Assembly: GCA_003254885.1 (NCBI GenBank)
Contig: QANT01003416.1
Span: 1-20,334, forward strand
Direction of reading: 5' to 3'
Source: Purshia tridentata
Lineage: Eukaryota; Streptophyta; Magnoliopsida; Rosales; Rosaceae
Length of the DNA: 20,334 nucleotides
A program made the position numbers and the translations under genes. The notes under the pieces are model-generated. The model had not been told where the DNA came from. It ran no database searches and saw only the letters and a list, made by a program, of their open reading frames with translations. Shown here piece after piece: positions 1-10,000 of this stretch (position 1 is the stretch's first letter; the number at the start of each line of letters is the position of its first letter).

Positions 1-389
1 AAAATGTAATAAAATAAAAATAAAGAGTAACAACTGGACTTAAAACATAGGTGTATTTACATTTCTTACCATTTTGCTTACATATTAGCGACATCATCAA
101 TGTCTCATAATTATTAAAATTACAAATAAGTCAATAATAACCACAAGCTGACACATGGCAAAATTAACATAATAAATCACCTAACATTTATAGGATAACA
201 ACAAATGTTATTTTAAACAAATTCTACGACTGATCAGCTAGTATTAATAACGTATAAGCTTCTTTTTTCTTTTTCTTTTTTTCATTTCCACCTTTTTTTT
301 CTTTACATCTTGTTTCTCTGTATACTCCTATTTAAGATGCATATTTCGGTTTTTTTTCCTTTTATCCCTTTTTTTTACTGCAACACGTA

Positions 390-432
<43 letters not shown>

Positions 433-1060
433 NATTTTTTCCCTTGCATCTTATTTTAGTTGATCCTCTTGTTTAAAACGCATATTAGACACATGCAGTG
501 TACATATTAAACACTATTTTTTATTAAAAATTATTGCACAGTTTATAAAACATATTAGTGGCAATATCTAATATATTGATTTTAAATAGGAAATTGTTGT
601 ACAGTTTCAGAAATATATTAGACACTCTCAAGTAGTGTGCATATTATACTAAAATTTAAAACATACACTGTCTAACAGTATCTGTCTAATCAAATATAGT
701 TAACTACTAAGGAATAGACTCACTAGGGCAAGGTATACTCTTAAATTTATAGAAATATAAGTATAAGTCCAAATACTTTGAAAATTGGTTGAATAATTTT
801 AGACATATAAAGGTTCATTCGCAAAAAATATCAACAGTTTTGGAGCTGTGGATTAGTATAGTTTTATTAATCAATCTAGCCTAAGATTTGGGCGCAATGC
901 TCATCCTCCAAATCCAAAAGTTGAGTAATTAATGTCCCACAACCTCAAATTATATGATCTATTATACAAAAACCAATCCACAAAGGTCTAACATCATCCT
1001 ATTAATCTCGGTTTAGGTTGAAATTATAAAGAATACAATAGAGGTTAGAAAAATCAGATA
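1..1060. other. AT-rich intergenic DNA with a poly-T tract
   Basis: No coding similarity. T-rich from about 260 to 450, with a run of 40 T at 393-432 followed by N at 433. Loosely repeated motifs occur at 480-513 and 613-648 (CATATTAGACAC...GTGTACATATTA-like), about 133 bp apart, suggesting an old duplicated element. Confidence 0.6.
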
Positions 1061-1520
1061 CGTAAAAGAAAATAGTTGCTAGCTGATAGATTTTACAAAT
1101 TCAGGGTCAACTTAGAAAATGTATAATTAATGCATCTGGGGTTCAATTAAGGTGATCTTGGTCTTGAAATGACCATTAGAGTGTCTAGTTTCTGCTTACC
1201 AAAAATCAGATCAAAACTCTTTGTCAAACAGTATAGTTTTCAAAATCATTGTCTTGGGGTCAGAACAGTGAATGTGTGACAGTGTCTATAGGGAAAATAA
1301 AATAGTTGATAGCTGATAGATTTCAGAAATTCAAGTTCAATTTAGAAAATGCATAACTAATGCATCTGAGGTCTGATTAAGGTGATCTTTGTCTTGAAAT
1401 GACCATTAAGATGTCTGGTTTCTGCTTACTAAAAATCAAATCAAAACTCTTAATCAAACAGTACAGTTTTCAATATCATTGTCTCGGGGTCAGAACAGTA
1501 TATGTGTGACAGTGTCTATA
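1061..1520. repeat. 230-bp tandem duplication
   Basis: Two directly adjacent copies, 1061-1290 and 1291-1520, align base for base with scattered substitutions. Landmarks are AATAGTTG (1071/1301), AAGGTGATCTT (1149/1379), TTGAAATGACCATTA (1165/1395) and GTGTGACAGTGTCTATA at each end. There is no coding capacity. Identity is visibly high but below perfect, so the duplication is not very recent. Confidence 0.9.
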
Positions 1521-2543
1521 TTTAAGTTTGTAGATAAACGACAATGGCTATGATTTCAATTTTAAAAATAATGTTTCTACTTATTTTGTTGTAGATATTT
1601 TCATTAATTCTTATAAAAGTGTCAAAATGATAATTAACATATGCAAATTCATACAGATATTGTCATACAGATACTGATTTTTAGTATTTATAAAAATTTA
1701 AACAGATACTGTCACACATATACTAAAAAAACCACACATTTTTTCAAATCAGTAGCTGCACTATAGTGTCCAAAATTNGCATCATAGTGTCCAAATTTTT
1801 TTTTTTTTTTAAACACACCACACATTTTTTCCAAATCAGTAAGTGCATCACAGTGTCCAAAATTAAAACTTGAATATGGTGTCTTTTACTTTGGAAACTG
1901 TAAAATGAGCTACTAGTTAAATTATTCATATTATTTCAACGTACATAATATACTTGGTTGTCATCATAAATATATTTATTCTTTTTTATAAATCTTGATA
2001 TACTTTAATTTCAATTTTCCATGCAGAAAAAAACTTGCACTATTGTATATCCACTGAAACTTATCTTAGCCAATACAAACATGAGTCGATAAATTGCGTA
2101 CAATCTTATGCCCATGTGTAGGTTATTAACTTAATCGAGTCCCAAATTATTCAAAGTCCACATAAATGATTTTAACTAAGAATATTTTAAATGGATGTAG
2201 AAGTACTAGAACATAACCTGTATTTTATGTAAAATGTATAATTCGTATAACAAAAACAACTTGATAAAAATGTTAATGACAACATAACACAATCAATTCA
2301 AGCACCTTTTAAAAATAATTATTGTCATTTATTTAGTCTTGAAATTTTTTTAATTAAAAATGAAGAAACATGATATTTTTGTTTTATATTGATAATTTAG
2401 CCTTTAGATTAAAAATGCTTAATCTTAGCCAATAGATAGAGCAATGTCATACACTTACTAAGTTTATTTATAATTTTATTTTAAATTATGTGATCATGTT
2501 TTATTTATTCATATTCAAGCAATTTTCTAAAAAAGTAATAGAA
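1521..2543. other. AT-rich intergenic DNA
   Basis: No gene is recognised. It includes an 86-bp-spaced direct repeat at 1731-1864, which also covers the N at 1778. The rest is A/T-rich with no structure I can name. Confidence 0.55.
1731..1864. repeat. short direct repeat around an N
   Basis: ACCACACATTTTTT-CAAATCAGTA...AGTGTCCAAAATT occurs at 1731-1777 and again at 1817-1864. The N at 1778 and a poly-T run lie between the copies. A shorter copy of CATAGTGTCCAAA directly follows the N, so part of this may be an assembly artefact. Confidence 0.7.
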
Positions 2544-2786
2544 GGGCAAAAAAGTATATTAATAAAATTAATATTTTAAAAGAAATTAGGTATTGGGTGG
2601 GCCATTGACTAAAATGTAATTTCTTAAAATATATCATTGACTATTATAGGATATGAAATTATGCATTGACCTATTTGTAATTTAGAAATGTTTTATTGAT
2701 TTATTTGTAATTTTCTATTTAATCAATTGCCCAGCCCAATATCGAATTTACTTTAAATGTTGATTTCGTTCATTACTTTTTTGCCC
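2544..2786. mobile_element. MITE-like element with long imperfect terminal inverted repeats
   Basis: The left arm starts GGGCAAAAAAGTA (2544). Reversed and complemented, the right arm starts the same way (ending at 2786). The arms continue to pair for about 80 bp with substitutions and small gaps: GGTATTGGGTGGGCCATTGACT (2589-2610) pairs with GATATTGGGCTGGGCAATTGATT from the right arm. The element is 243 bp with no coding capacity. Long inverted repeats beginning GGG suggest a Mutator-type MITE. I found no 9-bp target duplication, so the class is uncertain. Confidence 0.6.
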
Positions 2787-2879
2787 TTTTTTTTGTCGTT
2801 GCTTCATTCCCCTATTGGTAAGGGTGTAAATTCTTACTCTTTTTTTATTTCATCTCCTTTTAAGGTATAGAATGAGCTT

Positions 2880-3091
2880 AGTGGAGGCACACAAATTCTT
2901 GGAACTAAACCATAATATAAACACCACAAAACCGGGTATTTGTGTTGATGCTAAAATTCTTGCTGGGCCTAGTTTTAACAATCAACAATCAACCAGCCAA
3001 CTATGAGCCCACCACTCGATCGTTGCGCTTGCTTCAAACTTCTTCGTCTCCTTGAATTGTTGAAATCTCCCATAGGATGTACCTGCAATAA
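2880..3091 (-). mobile_element. leftover internal leader of the LTR element
   Basis: Sequence downstream of the PBS on the minus strand, with higher GC content than its surroundings (for example around 3000-3060). No ORF or recognisable gag is seen. The left limit is a guess from the change in composition. Confidence 0.35.
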
Positions 3092-3104
3092 CACTCCGAT
3101 ACCA
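3092..3104 (-). other. primer-binding-site-like sequence of the LTR element
   Basis: Minus strand TGGTATCGGAGTG. The plant initiator-Met-tRNA PBS is TGGTATCAGAGCC, so 10 of 13 positions agree, including the first seven. It lies three bases inside the LTR's CA end, the expected place. Confidence 0.55.
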
Positions 3105-3107
3105 AAA

Positions 3108-3493
3108 TGAATGAAATAATTCTAAGTATCTCTCAGTATATCTTTTCACTTTCTTTGTATTCGTTTCTTCCTTTCTTGGTTTCGATCCCTTTTCACGGGG
3201 TCACAACCTTTCTTATATAGCAAATGATAATCCTTCCGTTACCTTCGCGCCATTTTCTTCCCTTTATGTTCTTTAATGCATTTGATCGTTGGCGCCTTTA
3301 CTCGGGTTCGTGGGTCTTTAAGGACGAGATTTATATGGGTTATGCCTTTAAGATAAGAAATTTTACCGTTTCTAATTTTGGGTTTTGATTCACGTGGGCC
3401 CTTTGGGCCTCAGTATGTGGTTTGGCTTCTCTTTACCTGGGCCTGATTATGCTTTTGCTTTGGGCTTGGGCCCAATCTTTTCCATCGCCCACA
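3108..3493 (-). mobile_element. LTR of a truncated LTR retrotransposon
   Basis: Read on the minus strand, the 386-bp segment begins TGTGGGCG (at 3493) and ends TTCATTCA (at 3108), the canonical TG...CA ends. It carries a TATA box, TATATAAG (3219-3212), about 110 nt before its end, as expected for U3/R/U5. Three bases later comes a primer-binding-site-like sequence. GC content is higher than in the surroundings. No gag-pol is present and no second LTR is seen, so this is a broken, non-autonomous remnant. Confidence 0.6.
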
Positions 3494-3597
3494 ATTTGTA
3501 ATATTGATTTTTATTGATTAGTATTTTTGATCGGTGGTAGTATATATAATTTATTGTAATAGTTATGTCCTATTTTGTACAATTTGTGATTTGGTTT

Positions 3598-3675
3598 ATT
3601 ACATTTTAGTCAATGTTAACTATTATAGTATTTAGAAATATTTCATTAACTATTTGTAATTGGCTCATTATATAT
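3598..3675. repeat. partial relative of the 2544-2786 element
   Basis: ATTACATTTTAGTCAATG at 3598-3615 is an exact inverted match of 2603-2620. The following GTTAACTATTATAG...CTATTTGTAATTGG resembles the middle of the same element (2635-2685) directly. It is probably a second, truncated or rearranged copy. Confidence 0.4.
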
Positions 3676-3945
3676 CATTATGGTTTTTTGTCTAAAAATG
3701 ATCTATAAAATAGACTAAACTATAAGTCACCTTCAATTATATCGATCAAAATTAATACATGCAAAATTCAACCTAAACATCCAACCAGCTACAAAGCACA
3801 CTAAAAATAGATGCAATTACAACATTTCAAAGGAAATCTAAACCATAAAAATTGATTCTGCTACAAATTAAACTAAATCACAAATAATAATTCAAAGAAA
3901 CCAAATGACAATAAAAATTTAAGAAATTCATCACAAAAAACTGAA

Positions 3946-4052
3946 GGAAGCTTCTCTTATGCGGAAGTTATGCTGAAGCCCATCAAAAAAAGTATAGCCA
4001 AGTGGCTGTACTTTCCCATCCACAGCATAGCTTCCATATAAGAGAAGCTCCC
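3946..4052 (-). ncRNA. candidate MIRNA-like hairpin (unrecognised)
   Basis: Two 30-nt arms, 3946-3975 and 4023-4052, are inverted repeats matching at 26 of 30 positions. Two of the four differences become G-U pairs on either strand. In the spacer, AGTATAGCCA (3991-4000) and TGGCTGTACT (4003-4012) form a second 10-bp stem with a 2-nt loop and one wobble on the + strand reading. The fold is about 107 nt long, typical of plant pre-miRNAs, and its arms are GC-richer than the surrounding DNA. The minus strand is preferred because a leader-like exon with a splice donor lies upstream on that strand. I do not recognise a known mature miRNA. An inverted duplication of another element or a foldback MITE is the alternative. 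Confidence 0.4.
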
Positions 4053-4374
4053 GAAAATTGAATATATCTTCATAACTAATACAACAAGTAAAAATCATAA
4101 AAGGAAGAAAAGAAATAAAAAAGGGAACTACATGCAATAACAAATCTAACTAAAACGAAAAATATTAAGAACAAAATAACATTCCTAGTTCTCAAACACT
4201 TCCAACCATGAAGAATTAAATCTTTCCAAATTTGAAGCCAAAATAAAAAGATATTGATATAAGGCCATTTGCCATAAGAAGCTAACATAAAGAAGTCAAT
4301 CGCCAAATATAAATTGAACTATAAAAACAAGGTGAAAAACATAAATTCAAGATAGCACAATCACAAAATCATAC

Positions 4375-4570
4375 CTGTATAAATCGTACAATCAACTCTC
4401 AAAGTTTATATGCAACAACAAATCGAAAATTGCACATAATCAAAGGGATTCCAAAATCGTCATGACAATCCTAATCAAGAGAGATAGAAAGAGGAAAGAG
4501 CGAGTCGAGGGAGAGATAACAAGTGAAGAAAGAGAGTGAGTTTGGAGAGAGAAGACTAACGGAGTGTTAT
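4375..4570 (-). other. leader-exon-like segment of a possible minus-strand transcript
   Basis: On the minus strand the segment starts CT-rich (TCTTCTCTCTCC, CTCTCTTTCTTC), as plant 5' leaders often do, and ends in a good donor, ATACAG|GTATGA, at about 4376. A G-box lies 10 nt upstream. Short ORFs follow downstream (4306-4076, 4143-3931), but none resembles a known protein. This could be the first exon of a non-coding primary transcript carrying the hairpin at 3946-4052, or a dead gene start. Confidence 0.3.
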
Positions 4571-4579
4571 GGACTTACA

Positions 4580-4585
4580 CACGTG
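4580..4585. promoter_or_regulatory. CACGTG G-box core
   Basis: A perfect palindromic CACGTG in context ACACGTGAC, the ACGT core bound by bZIP and bHLH factors. It lies about 800 nt upstream of SIP1. It is also immediately upstream of the CT-rich minus-strand leader-like segment at 4375-4570, which is the more natural partner. A six-base motif can occur by chance. Confidence 0.35.
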
Positions 4586-5005
4586 ACAACTAATAAACCT
4601 AATAGGTAATAAATTTGTCCTTTGGCGTAATATGATTATTGATTATATTTATGAGTAAGTTTATTAATTGTCTAAATTTAGAAATTAATTAATTAATATA
4701 TATAGTAAATTATTTTAAAATTCATTTGAAGTCCTTACCGATAAATAAACTCATTTAAAAGATTACAACGTCAAATAAGTTTAAATTTTAATTTATTTTG
4801 TATTCATGCCAAGAGTTCGCCATCCTACGGAGCCCTCTCTACGTGTTTTTATTTTATTTTTGAAACAGGGTGAATTGCCACTGTGGCAAGGAATATTCTT
4901 CCTTTTTGTTGTTATAGTTTGCTTTGTGCCAAATATCCAAAGTTACAAAGAAAGTTGATTCGGAAAGGAGAGGTAACATGGGCCCATCACTGAACCGGAA
5001 GGAAT

Positions 5006-5020
5006 TATAAAGTTATAAAC
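5006..5020 (+). promoter_or_regulatory. weak TATA-like pair upstream of SIP1
   Basis: TATAA (5006) and TATAAAC (5014) lie about 380 nt before the SIP1 ATG. No better TATA-like site is seen nearer the gene, so the leader would be 300 nt or more, or the promoter is TATA-less. Confidence 0.2.
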
Positions 5021-5391
5021 CATAAAGCAGAATAATGAAACATGTTCGGGTAAAGTGGTAATCTTATCAGTGGATCCATCCGCCCCATTCAGGTGGCTAG
5101 TTTTCAGATCCAGAAAAGATAAAAGAAAAAAATTAAAAGGATGCATCGCATAGCACAAAGGCCACAAAAGCTAGACTCCAAAGTCTTTTGAAAAAAAGTG
5201 GATAAAAAAAACTCCGAAGAAGGGGGTGCGTGTTGATTTAAACAGTGTTGGTGGTGTCTTCCTGTTTCTGTGCCCTTGACCAGAAGTGAGTCAGAGAGTG
5301 AGAAACAGAGAGTTGGAGTGTGGCGGAGTGCTCTGCTCTGCTTAGATTTACAGATTAAAGAGAAACCCACAAACAACATATAATTGTAGAT

Positions 5392-7026
5392 ATGGGTGCG
5401 GTGAAGGCTGCGATTGGAGATGTTGTGCTTACCTTCTTGTGGGTTTTCAGTGCATCCACACTTGGACTGTTCACGACCATCATCGCAAGTGCTGTTGGAG
5501 TTCAAGGCCTGCTCTGGCCCTCTCTCTTCATCACCACCCTCCTTGTCTTCGTTCTTGTCTTTGTCTTCACTTTCATCGGAGACGCCTTGGGTGGGGCCAG
5601 CTTCAACCCCACCGGCACTGCCTCCTTCTACGCCGCCGGCCTTGGCCCTGACACCCTCTTCTCCATGGCCCTCCGCTTTCCTGCTCAGGTCACCTCACTT
5701 TAATTTTCTCTTTCTTCCCAATTCTCATTATTCCATGGCAACCGAAGCATGCAATCTAAAAGAATCTACTCATTTTAAATTTTATGTCTTTGTCCTATCA
5801 TTCTCATTCTTGACAGGATTCAACATTTCACATTTAAGGGTATAAACTTTCTATATTTTAGGATATAGAATTATCGTTGAGGTTCGAAACTAAAACCCCT
5901 GATAGATGAACACGTCTCAATCGACAATTTACACCTAAAGTAATAAGAAGGTGAAAAAAAAACACCCTAAAATATATGCGTTCGTTCTTTAAACGGAAAG
6001 CCTCCAGAGAGAAACACTGTAATTAATTTATAAACGAACGCTATGATGCTTAAACTGCTTCATATCAATCTCCTTGATTTCCACAGGCTTTGGGTGCTGT
6101 GGGTGGAGCACTGGCAATTATGGAGGTCATACCCTTGAAGTACAAGCACATGCTTGGAGGGCCTTCCTTAAAAGTTGACGTGCATACTGGAGCTATTGCT
6201 GAGGGGGTCTTGACTTTCGTAATCTCTTTTCTTGTCCTTGTAATCGTACTCAGGGGTCCTCGTAGCCCACTTTTGAAGACGTTGCTGCTTTCTGTGGTTA
6301 CTGTGGCATTGGTTGTTGCCGGTTCTGTGTATACCGGGCCTTCAATGAATCCTGCCAACGTAAGTGAAACATTTTTTTTTTTTTTAATTTTTTATCAGTC
6401 ATAATGTCTGTGTGTTTTTTTTTTTGCTCTTCTGCTTATACCATATCAATTCCTTGCACTAAGACGAATCTTATTGAAGTTAATACAACATCACCATCAC
6501 CATCTTATAATGTTGATTACACTTTCTCTAAATGTATCTATTATGCTATGCATACTGCTTTAGATAACTTGTTCTCAAGATTTGTATTTTACTATTCTTA
6601 TACTTAAATTTTTTGTTTATACTTGTTGATGTATTGCTAAGAAGTTTTCTTTTATTAGAACTGACTTTGTGTGCGAAGATGGAATTCTTTTGTGATACAT
6701 GAGATGCCCTATATCTGTTGGTGGCGCTTATCATAATACTAACTTTTTTTGATTACTTTTATTGAACACGTTCGGATATTTCTTTGTCCTTAACCATTTA
6801 TATTGTGCTATTTGACTTTTTAATCTGTTTGTCAGATAGTCATCAATATGTGATTTATGGGACATGTGGACACAATCAGAAAGTACCCCATTTTTCTTCC
6901 ATTTTAATTTACTTTCTATTTTTCTGATTAAATTCTTAGTTGTCATGTCTCCATTCACCTTAAAAGCACTAGAAACCCTGCCTTCTTCTTCACTCCCTCT
7001 CTAAACACTTTCCAGCCGCAACTCTT

Positions 7027-7062
<36 letters not shown>

Positions 7063-10000
7063 GAGACGGAGAGAGGGAGTGAGAGTTGTGCTTACTCGTT
7101 TATCTTCGTCTAACTCATTAAGTAAGAATATATGACATCATCCAGAGATTAAAATAATTATTTAATGTTTTCTGTTTCTATTTCTATTTCCATGATTCTT
7201 CATGGTCATCTTCTGTAAGAAGTTTGACAGAGAACTCTTCAATTTATTCCTGACGATTTTCCCTTTGTAGCATTAGTGGTTTCTGAATTCTGATGGCAGT
7301 AGGATATCGTTGCAAAATTAATAAAACAATAAATATAAAAAACTGATGTAATGTTCTTTGTAGCAGTAGTGGTTTCTGAATTCTGATGGCAGTAGCATAT
7401 CTTTAATGGTTAATATATTAATGTGCAATGTTTTTTTATTGTTTACAAACTTCCTCACTACTTTCCCTGCTCTGGAACCATTTACCCATTTTAAGAAGTC
7501 AAGGCACAAATGATTTAGCTCTCTCAAGTATCGTTGCTATTAGCGGTTTTTCTTGACTTCTACATTTTAAACAAGTGCAAAATGTGGGTAATGAAGGAAA
7601 TGCAGAACCGAATAGGCTAGTATGAATGCATTAATTACAGTCTAACTGAAATGGAATTATTTTTTTTCAATGAAGGACAATCTTCTTGCTTCAGTTGAAA
7701 AATTCTTGTCGTGTGTTGATGAAACGAAATCTAAGGAGAAGTTCCAGTTAGGAACATTTTTCGAATTCTCCTACGTCTGATTTTTTTTTTTTTTGGCCTC
7801 TTCTTAATGTTTATTTTGTAATCCCTCCTAGACATTTGTAAGTGGTGGAATTATTTTTAGCAAAATCATTTGGTCATGATGAACAAATTGAATTAGGCTT
7901 ATGGATGCTTGAAATGATTGGGAACTCAAAATCTTTCATGGGTTGATGACTTCTGAATCCAGAGAAAGATCTAGGAACTTTTTTTTATTTAATTTAAGAT
8001 AAAATTATATAATAAGCAATTTCGACACATTCAACCTAAAATGTACTGATTTGAAGAGTTCAAGGGATTAACTGGCCCCTTTGCCTAAACTATATTTTTG
8101 ACCGCATTTAAGGGTTTACTGCATTGGTCAAAAACGATTTTTTAGTTTTGAATTTATATCACAACGAATTTAATTTTTGGTGAATTGGTTGCATCAATTT
8201 GGATACTGTGGGAAGAGAAAAGAACTTGTAGTATAGGAAACTTCAGCACATATGGTATATAGGATGAAAAATATGGTGGAGTTTGATCTAATAATTGATA
8301 TCAGAGGACTAGTATTATAAGTTACACTTATTCAGTTAATAATGGTCTTTCCAAAAAAGCACATGTATGCGTATATGCTAAGCTTGAAGTCTGCATAAAA
8401 TTTTTGACCATTTCTCTTTATTCACGTGCCTGCAATCTTGATCACTTCAGATTTAGGATGTACTAATCTAGACCTTCAATAGTTTTGATGCATGTTATAA
8501 AATATGTTGGTCCTAAACGAAATGTGCAAAGACAATGATCGTTCATTGCTTTTGTAATTCCCTTGTGGGAAGAGATGTGTATTTTCTTTGTTGAGTTGTG
8601 CACCTTGGCTCTCTTTAGAACCTCTAGGAGGACAAGGAGAGAGAAGCACTTTCAGTTTGGCAATGCTACCATTGACATTTTTGGTTCTTTAATATCATTG
8701 GTGGTGCTACCTCCAATCAACTTGTATCTTACACACAGCAAAGAAATAGGAGAAAATTTTAGGAAGCTAGGGCTGAGGAGGTAGCTCAATTGTGGGATAG
8801 CGTTCGTTTTTGGTCTTTGCGTCAGGCTTCGGTATCCTTAGAATTTAGACATAACTCTTTAAGTCAATACTTTATGACTGGAGTGCAGCTGTATTCTAGA
8901 TTTGGTAGACTTTGTGTTTGGATAAGATTTTGGTTGTAATCAGTTCTGTTGTTTAGATCAGGGGTTTCTGATGAGGAGTTGTGATCTTGTAGCTGTTGTA
9001 GTGTTCTTTTCGGCGGACTCCTTGCCCACTGATTTGTACTCTTTCATTTTGCTTCCATATTCAGTAAACTTGGCTGGTATTTTTGGGCAACCGAATTTCT
9101 TTGCTCCCGTATTCTTAGATATAATAATATCACAACTGATTTTCGGATATAAATGGAGGTCTATAATAATATCAAAGCAATTATTTTTTTTTTGTTGCTT
9201 TACAATATTAAGTGTATCATGGAAGAAATTATTGACTGGTTCCTTAGTAATTTTGCATGGAAGATGATGTCTTGTGACTAGTAGCTTTGCTTCAGGCACA
9301 CTAGTCTCTTCAAAATTAAAATTCATCTTGTCAACTGAAATCAGCCTTTGCTTTTTCTGAGCTTCATCCTGTGCAATATTTGCACATAAGCCAATTGAGG
9401 TTCTTCATCCCTAGATGTTGCCACCGGAAACTGTTTCCCCTACTATTCTGTACTCCTTTACTTTTTGGGCAATGAGGGGATGTTTTCGATATATTCTGAA
9501 TTAGGATTTTATCTTGATCATTGTCCTTTGGATTGTATTAAAGTCAGATTTCACTTAACAGTCACTATATTGGCTTGGTGCTATAACCATGACCTCTTGC
9601 AGGGATGGAGCCATAAATTTTCTTTAGTGGCAGTGACTTTGAACATCAATTATTATGGCCAATATGTCTCTTCATCATCTTCTTCTTCTCCTCTGCCATT
9701 GTTCTCTCTGCCTCAGTGCCTCCACCCATGACACCACCACCTCTCTCCGCCTCGTCTTCATCCTTTTACTATTTTAGATCCATAAAATTATAAAAAGATA
9801 ACAACAAAAAACTACTGCAGATCCCTCCACACCCACCCTCGTACCCACCTTCTTCTTCTTCTTATTTTTCTCCCTCTTCCTTCTTCTTCTCCCCAACCCC
9901 GAACCCACATTTTACTGTTTCAGTCCATAGTTTAATAAATAAATAAATAAAAACAAGAAAACTATTGCAGATCCCCCATACCCACCTCCTCCTCTTCTTC

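Larger units (their letters stand above)
4571..5391. other. intergenic region and SIP1 promoter/leader
   Basis: AT-rich up to about 4850, then more balanced. The last 180 nt before the SIP1 ATG (GTGAGTCAGAGAGTGAG...) look like a leader. The ORFs on either strand in this stretch (for example 4943-5167 and 5104-5505 on the minus strand) have no family signal. Confidence 0.5.

Noticed and set aside
3092..3104. tRNA gene at the PBS-like site
   Set aside because: Only the 3' acceptor-like complement is present; there are no cloverleaf arms around it.
3931..4306. Minus-strand ORFs of 70 and 76 codons around the hairpin
   Set aside because: Phe/Leu-rich reading of T-rich DNA with no family signal. 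The inverted repeat explains the better-looking part (REA.., REL..).
5104..5505. 133-codon minus-strand ORF over the SIP1 leader and exon 1
   Set aside because: It lies antisense to a well-supported exon, has low-complexity composition and no family resemblance.
8958..9326. Two ORFs facing each other on opposite strands in SIP1 intron 2
   Set aside because: Neither resembles a known protein outright. The + strand frame fits better as part of a decayed LINE-like fragment.
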